A DNA stretch of 38,831 bases from Clostridium sp. (GTDB lineage Bacteria; Bacillota; Clostridia; Clostridiales; Clostridiaceae): positions 1 to 38,831 of the forward strand of contig NZ_JAGHFX010000016.1 of assembly GCF_017888565.1 (NCBI RefSeq), written 5' to 3'. A program made the translations under genes and the position numbers. The notes under the pieces were generated by a model that saw nothing but the letters and a program-made list of their open reading frames with translations, was not told the origin of the DNA and made no database searches. Shown here one piece after another: positions 34,600 through 38,831 of this stretch; positions within the stretch are counted from its first letter, which is position 1, and every line of letters starts with the position of its first letter.

Positions 34600-34636
34600 T
34601 AAAGCTAAATTCTACATTGAAATAGGGGGCAAAAAT

Positions 34637-35827
34637 ATGAATTTTAGAAATGAAGCAATGAATATAAAAGATGAGTTAATAAATATAAGAAGGACTTTGC
34701 ACGAGCATCCTGAGATCGGAATGGAAGAGTATGAAACTTCAAAGTTTATAAAAGGATTTTTAAAAGAGCAAGGAATAGAGTTTAAAGAAGTCTCTAAGAC
34801 AGGAGTATGTGGAATAATAAGAGGAGATAAAAAAAATCATGAAGGTAGTGAGAAAACTATAGCTTTAAGAGGCGATATAGATGGGCTACCAATTATAGAT
34901 AAAAAAATATGTGATTATGCATCAAAGGTTAATGGAAGAATGCATGCTTGTGGTCATGATGCACATACAACTATATTACTTGGAGCAGCTAAGATATTAA
35001 ATAAAAATAAACATTTATTTAGTGGAAATATAAAACTATTATTTGAGCCGGCAGAAGAAACTATAGGTGGAGCTAGATTCATGATAGAAGAGGGGGTTCT
35101 TGAAAATCCAAGAGTTGATTGTGTATGTGGTCTTCATGTAGAAGAAACTCTGGAGTGTGGAACTATAATGTTGAAGGGTGGCGTAGTCAATGCGGCGTCT
35201 AATCCATTTACTATTACTATAAAAGGTTCTGGTGGACATGGAGCTTATCCACATACCACAGTAGATCCAATTGTTATAGCAAGCCACATTGTATTAGCAT
35301 TGCAAACTATAGTAAGTAGAGAAATAAATACAGCCAATCCAGCAGTTATAACGGTAGGAAGTATTCATGGCGGAACAGCTCAAAATGTAATACCAGAAGA
35401 AGTTGAAATAAGTGGTATTATAAGAACTATGAGTAAAGAAGACAGAGTATTTGCAAAAGAAAGATTAGTTGAAATTGTTAATGGAATATGCAAATCTTCG
35501 AGAGCTACTGCAAAGATAGATATAGAAGAATCTTATCCTAATTTATATAATGATGATTTTATGGTTGATTTATTTAAAATAGGAGCTGAAAAAATTATAG
35601 GAAAAGAAAATATACTACTGCAAGAAAATGCAAAAATGGGAGTTGAAAGCTTTGCATATTTTGCAAATGAAAGACCAGCAGTTTTTTACTTTTTAGGATC
35701 AGGAAATAAAAGTAAAAATATAATTTATCCTGCTCATAGTAGTTTATTTGATATAGATGAAGATTGTCTGCCATTAGGTGTAGCAATGCAGTGTCAAATG
35801 GTGTTTGAGTATTTGACAAGAAGCTAA
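34637..35827 (+). CDS. M20-family amidohydrolase / N-acyl-amino-acid deacylase
   Basis: 396 residues from the ATG at 34637 (AGGGGG site). An in-frame ATG at 34568 lies inside the previous gene and is rejected. Two-metal peptidase of the M20D group that removes acyl groups from amino acids or hydrolyses short peptides. The metal-binding motif HACGHDAH is at residues 103-110, then EPAEETIGGARFMIEEG with the catalytic Glu, GLHVEE, and the dimerisation-domain motif GGHGAYPHTTVDP. The C-terminal SSLFDIDEDCLPLG is also present. The start lies 37 bases after the FtsA-like gene, so probably in the same operon. Confidence 0.9.
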   Translation: MNFRNEAMNIKDELINIRRTLHEHPEIGMEEYETSKFIKGFLKEQGIEFKEVSKTGVCGIIRGDKKNHEGSEKTIALRGDIDGLPIIDKKICDYASKVNGRMHACGHDAHTTILLGAAKILNKNKHLFSGNIKLLFEPAEETIGGARFMIEEGVLENPRVDCVCGLHVEETLECGTIMLKGGVVNAASNPFTITIKGSGGHGAYPHTTVDPIVIASHIVLALQTIVSREINTANPAVITVGSIHGGTAQNVIPEEVEISGIIRTMSKEDRVFAKERLVEIVNGICKSSRATAKIDIEESYPNLYNDDFMVDLFKIGAEKIIGKENILLQENAKMGVESFAYFANERPAVFYFLGSGNKSKNIIYPAHSSLFDIDEDCLPLGVAMQCQMVFEYLTRS

Positions 35828-35894
35828 TTTAATATTAATCTATAACAATGGGGAAAATATAGTTAGAAATACTAAAAAACTAGGAGTGATTAGT

Positions 35895-36866
35895 TTGAGA
35901 ATAGAAATAGGCACAAATGAAGCAGGTCAAAGATTAGACAAATTTTTAAGAAAATTATTAAAAGATGTTCCTTTAAGCAAAATATTTAAAGCTTTAAGAA
36001 AAGGCGATGTAAAAGTTAATGGAAAGAAACAAAAAGAAAATTATTCTTTGCAAATAGATGATGTAATAGAAATAAAATATATACAAAGTAATAAGGAAAA
36101 GCCAGAAGAAAAGTTTATTAAGGTTAATGCGAGAGGAATGAAGATTACTTATGAAGACTCTAATATACTAATAGTTGAAAAATGGCCTAATATTTTAGTG
36201 CATCCTGATGAAAAGGGAAAAGAGCCAAGTTTGACTGATTATGTATTATCATATTTAAATGAAAAAGGTGATTATTTACCTGAAAACGAATTAACGTTTA
36301 CTCCTGCACCATGTAATAGATTAGATAGAAATACTTCAGGAATAGTTATATTTGGAAAAAACTTTGAAGCATTAAGAACAATGAATGAAATGATTAGAGA
36401 AGGTAAAGTTGAAAAATATTATAATACATTAGTAAAAGGTAAGATTAAAGATGGATTATATAAGGGTTATATCCATAAAAATGAAGAAGCAAATATATCA
36501 AGAATATATGATGAAAAAATAACTGATTCAAAAGAAATAGCAATGGAAGTTAAAACTTTAAAAACAAATGGAGCTTATTCATTTTTAGAAATAGATTTAA
36601 TAACAGGAAGAAGTCATCAAATTAGAGCACACCTATCACATTTAGGAACGCCTATAATTGGTGATAATAAATACGGAGATAGAAAATTAAATTCATTTTT
36701 TGCAAATAAATTTGGACTTGATTGTCAATTCTTATATGCATATAAATTGATTTTTAGAGATGCACCAGATAAATTAAGCTATTTAAACAATAAGACTATA
36801 ATAGAAAGCTTACCACCAGTATTTAAGAAGATTAAAAATGATGTGTTTAAATTCACAATAAAATAA
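35895..36866 (+). CDS. RluA-family RNA pseudouridine synthase
   Basis: 323 residues from the TTG at 35895 with AGGAGTG upstream; a GTG at 35886 overlaps that site. The enzyme isomerises uridines in rRNA or tRNA. An N-terminal S4 RNA-binding domain (RLDKFLRKLLKDVPLSKIFK, then VKVNGKK) is followed by the catalytic domain with the invariant Asp144 in RLDRNTSG, then KYYNTLVKG and the motif RSHQIRAHLSHLG. The family type is RluC/RluD-like. Exact RNA targets cannot be assigned. It lies 13 bases before the flippase gene, suggesting one transcript. Confidence 0.92.
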   Translation: MRIEIGTNEAGQRLDKFLRKLLKDVPLSKIFKALRKGDVKVNGKKQKENYSLQIDDVIEIKYIQSNKEKPEEKFIKVNARGMKITYEDSNILIVEKWPNILVHPDEKGKEPSLTDYVLSYLNEKGDYLPENELTFTPAPCNRLDRNTSGIVIFGKNFEALRTMNEMIREGKVEKYYNTLVKGKIKDGLYKGYIHKNEEANISRIYDEKITDSKEIAMEVKTLKTNGAYSFLEIDLITGRSHQIRAHLSHLGTPIIGDNKYGDRKLNSFFANKFGLDCQFLYAYKLIFRDAPDKLSYLNNKTIIESLPPVFKKIKNDVFKFTIK

Positions 36867-36879
36867 AAGGTGATTGGGT

Positions 36880-38499
36880 ATGGAACAAAAATCAGCCGGA
36901 CGTGGCTTTTTAATATTATCAATTGCAGGTATTGCTGGTAAATTATTATCAGCAATATATGTTCCTTTATTAACAGCTGTTTTAGGTGAAACAGGTTATG
37001 GAATATACACTGCTGGATATGATATATTCGTTTTTTTAATTGCAGTAACTAGTTTAGGTGCACAACCTGCAGTTACAAAAGTTGTTACAGAGCTTAGAGC
37101 AATGGGAAATCATAAAGATGCCTTGAGAGCTATGAAGCTAGCTATTAGATATTTAGCTATGATAAGTATAGTAATTGCAGGAATATTTATGATTATAGCA
37201 TTTCCACTTTCAAAAGTTATTAATGCTGAGCAATCGGCTTTAACATTTATTTTTTTGGCACCTGCAATAATTTTTGCTGCTATTTTAGCAGCTTATAGAG
37301 GATATATGCAAGCAGTTGAAGAGATGGAAGCACTAGCTATATCTCAAATTATAGAGCAATTAATAAATGTTATACTAAGCTTAGTATTCGCAGGTATGCT
37401 AATTGCTATAACAAGTAGTGATGAGTGGGGAAGTGCTGGGGGAACTGTTGGAACTTCCTTAGGTGCTATAATTGCAATCATATATATAATATATATATAT
37501 GAAAAAAGAAATTATAAAGAAGAAGCTGAAAGAAATCATGATCCAAGTAGAAGAAGAGTATCAGATAAAAGAATAGTTAAAAAGATATTTATGTATGCCC
37601 TTCCTATAACATTAGTTGCAGGTGTCCAAAATTTTGCAGGTGTTATAGATACCATGACTTTAGGAAGAGGCTTAAGTTCGGCAGGATTTAATCAAGAACA
37701 AGTCAATGATTTAAGGGCGGTATTATCATACTATAAGACTCTTGTGTATGTTCCTTTAGCTATAGTAACTGCACTTGGAACTTCAATATTTCCTAAGGTA
37801 ATACAGGCTTTTGTACATAAGAATAAAAAAGATTTAAAGCAACAAACAAGCTATGCATTTAGGATAACATACATAATAATAATGCCAGCTACATTTGGAT
37901 TAGCTATATTAAGTAAAGAGATATATAAATTCCTATTTAATAATACTTCTACAGGATATACCTTACTTATGTATGGATCAGCTTTACTTATATTTATGTC
38001 AATAACAACAATACAAAATGTTATTCTTCAAGGAATTAATAAATTATACTTAATAATAGTATCTGCAAGCGCAGGATTAATAGCAAAAATAGTTATAAAT
38101 CTAATATTAATTCCAATTCCAAGAATAAATATAATGGGAGCAGTAGTAGCAACTTTTGTATCATTTATTATTCCGGCTGTAATAAATCATAGAAAAATAG
38201 AGAGGTTTTTTAGAGTTAGAATACCTATAATAAGGCAAGCAATAGTACCAACAATATGTTCTATGTTGATGGCAATCGTAATATTTCTAGTAAAATTCCC
38301 AGTTATTAAAGTAGCAGATATGTTTGGCGGAGGAAGAATAATTATTGCCGTAGCAACATTAGTTTTAATAGCTATAGGGGGAATAGTATATCTATATACA
38401 ATGGTTTACTTTGGAGGAATAAGAAAGAGAGATTTAGATTTAATTTCACCAAGGTTATTTAGATTCTTACCTAGAAGTCTTAGAAAAGAACTTATATAG
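36880..38499 (+). CDS. MurJ/SpoVB-type MOP-superfamily lipid flippase
   Basis: 539 residues from the ATG at 36880 (AAAGGTGA site); a TTG at 36874 is too close to that site. About 14 membrane helices. The N-terminus GRGFLILSIAGIAGKLLSAI and the conserved YVPLLTAVLGETGYGIYTAG are typical of YtgP/SpoVB proteins that translocate lipid-linked peptidoglycan or spore cortex precursors. A central basic loop (NHDPSRRRVSDKRIVKK) separates the halves. The C-terminal loop RKRDLDLISPRLFRFLPRSL is characteristic of YtgP. Whether it is the vegetative MurJ or a sporulation paralogue cannot be told. It is last in its operon, with no clear terminator seen after it. Confidence 0.9.
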   Translation: MEQKSAGRGFLILSIAGIAGKLLSAIYVPLLTAVLGETGYGIYTAGYDIFVFLIAVTSLGAQPAVTKVVTELRAMGNHKDALRAMKLAIRYLAMISIVIAGIFMIIAFPLSKVINAEQSALTFIFLAPAIIFAAILAAYRGYMQAVEEMEALAISQIIEQLINVILSLVFAGMLIAITSSDEWGSAGGTVGTSLGAIIAIIYIIYIYEKRNYKEEAERNHDPSRRRVSDKRIVKKIFMYALPITLVAGVQNFAGVIDTMTLGRGLSSAGFNQEQVNDLRAVLSYYKTLVYVPLAIVTALGTSIFPKVIQAFVHKNKKDLKQQTSYAFRITYIIIMPATFGLAILSKEIYKFLFNNTSTGYTLLMYGSALLIFMSITTIQNVILQGINKLYLIIVSASAGLIAKIVINLILIPIPRINIMGAVVATFVSFIIPAVINHRKIERFFRVRIPIIRQAIVPTICSMLMAIVIFLVKFPVIKVADMFGGGRIIIAVATLVLIAIGGIVYLYTMVYFGGIRKRDLDLISPRLFRFLPRSLRKELI

Positions 38500-38699
38500 C
38501 AAATAGATAATGAATAAGTTATAAGGGATAATTTAAGTGTACATTCAGATGAAGCTGAATTTCTTGAGTAGATTATGATAGTTAAAAGAATAGTTTTTTT
38601 GAAAGCATTATTCTAAGTGATAAATTTAAAATGGAAAATAAAGAATTAAAGTGCTAAGTATATAATCCATATTTGCTTAGAGATAAAAGAAAAGTCCTT
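38500..38699. other. gene-free flank of the insertion sequence
   Basis: Roughly 200 AT-rich bases between the flippase gene and the putative IS end. There is no convincing reading frame, hairpin terminator or promoter. It may contain the remains of the original intergenic region. Confidence 0.4.
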
Positions 38700-38713
38700 T
38701 GTAGTTTAAAATG

Positions 38714-38769
38714 GAACCTATAAGATGGACACTTATAAAAGAGAGTCTATCTATATAGGTTCTTTTTTT
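38714..38769 (+). terminator. terminator inside the IS end
   Basis: 17-18-bp near-perfect stem GAACCTATA-AGATGGAC with its complement (one bulge, one wobble), followed by T7. It stops incoming transcription before the transposase gene. Confidence 0.8.
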
Positions 38770-38797
38770 GTACAATAAAGTTATGAGGTGATTTAAT

Positions 38798-38831
38798 ATG
38801 AGTAAAATAAGGTTCTCAAATAATGAAATAG
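38798..38831 (+). CDS. IS transposase orfA (helix-turn-helix) start, partial
   Basis: ATG with a GAGGTGA site. The visible residues MSKIRFSNNEI match the start I recall for clostridial IS3-type orfA proteins. Only 11 codons are present, so the family assignment rests on that and on the end structure. Confidence 0.5.
   Translation, partial: MSKIRFSNNEI

Larger units (their letters stand above)
38700..38831 (+). mobile_element. left end of an IS3-like insertion sequence (partial)
   Basis: The segment starting TGTAGTTTAAAATGGAACC contains AAGATGGACACTT, resembling the conserved GGACAC part of IS3/IS150-group ends. It runs into a transposase-like start. The exact boundary and target duplication cannot be set because the right end is outside the window. 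Confidence 0.5.

Noticed and set aside
34568..34636. Upstream ATG for the M20 hydrolase
   Set aside because: It lies inside the end of the FtsA-like gene; a better site and spacing exist at 34637.
1..38831. CRISPR arrays, tRNA or rRNA genes, prophage or conjugative genes
   Set aside because: No regularly spaced repeats, no cloverleaf sequences and no phage or conjugation proteins were seen.

Overview
The window is low-GC, spore-forming Firmicute DNA, most likely a Clostridium sensu stricto chromosome. The grounds are the very AT-rich codon use, three alpha/beta-type small acid-soluble spore protein (SASP) genes, a LonB-LonA protease pair, Gly/Cys-rich spore-surface-like proteins, and frequent TTG/GTG starts behind strong GGAGG sites. 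Nearly all genes are chromosomal housekeeping or sporulation genes. The only mobile DNA is the left end of an insertion sequence at the right edge. I saw no tRNA, rRNA, CRISPR or prophage.

Layout. 1-600: three tandem SASP genes (minus strand). 798-1424: an ECF vitamin-transporter S component with a structured leader. 1614-3996: a two-gene ABC exporter whose promoter -10 sits in a perfect dyad operator. 4200-7757: a GntR(YtrA)-type regulator, two tandem DUF1648/DUF5808 membrane proteins (the first broken by a frameshift at a T9 run) and a YhfC-type intramembrane protease. 7819-9023: an overlapping-stem RNA structure and two GNAT acetyltransferases. 9075-9842: a PHP-type histidinol phosphatase (minus). 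9983-12936: a small protein, a TcaA/YvbJ-like membrane protein and a secreted M23 murein hydrolase in one operon. 13021-13223: a probable minus-strand small RNA gene with near-consensus promoter, three hairpins and terminator. 13372-13551: a 59-residue cysteine-rich peptide gene.

14460-23112 is the protein quality-control block tig, clpP, clpX, lonB, lonA, ysxC (chaperone, protease, unfoldase, two Lon proteases, ribosome-assembly GTPase), each mostly with its own terminator. 23221-24678 holds three low-complexity Gly/Cys/Asn-rich genes, probably spore surface, and a second candidate C-rich RNA. 24683-26113 (minus): an anchored exported protein and a PerR-type peroxide regulator with consensus promoter. 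26421-28460: a small protein, an EAL-HDOD signalling protein and a four-cysteine mini-protein. 28495-29961 (minus): nicotinate phosphoribosyltransferase. 30324-32315: a UvrD/PcrA-like helicase. 32379-32540: a 53-residue membrane peptide. 32575-38499: a four-gene block of an FtsA-like ATPase with a beta-grasp-like tail, an M20 amidohydrolase, an RluA-family pseudouridine synthase and a MurJ/SpoVB-type flippase. 38700-38831: the IS end.

No large unknown system is evident. The points most worth following are the two candidate sRNAs, the FtsA-like fusion, the hairpin that appears to bridge the lonB ribosome-binding site to its start codon, the T9 frameshift, and the small genes at 13372 and 32379.
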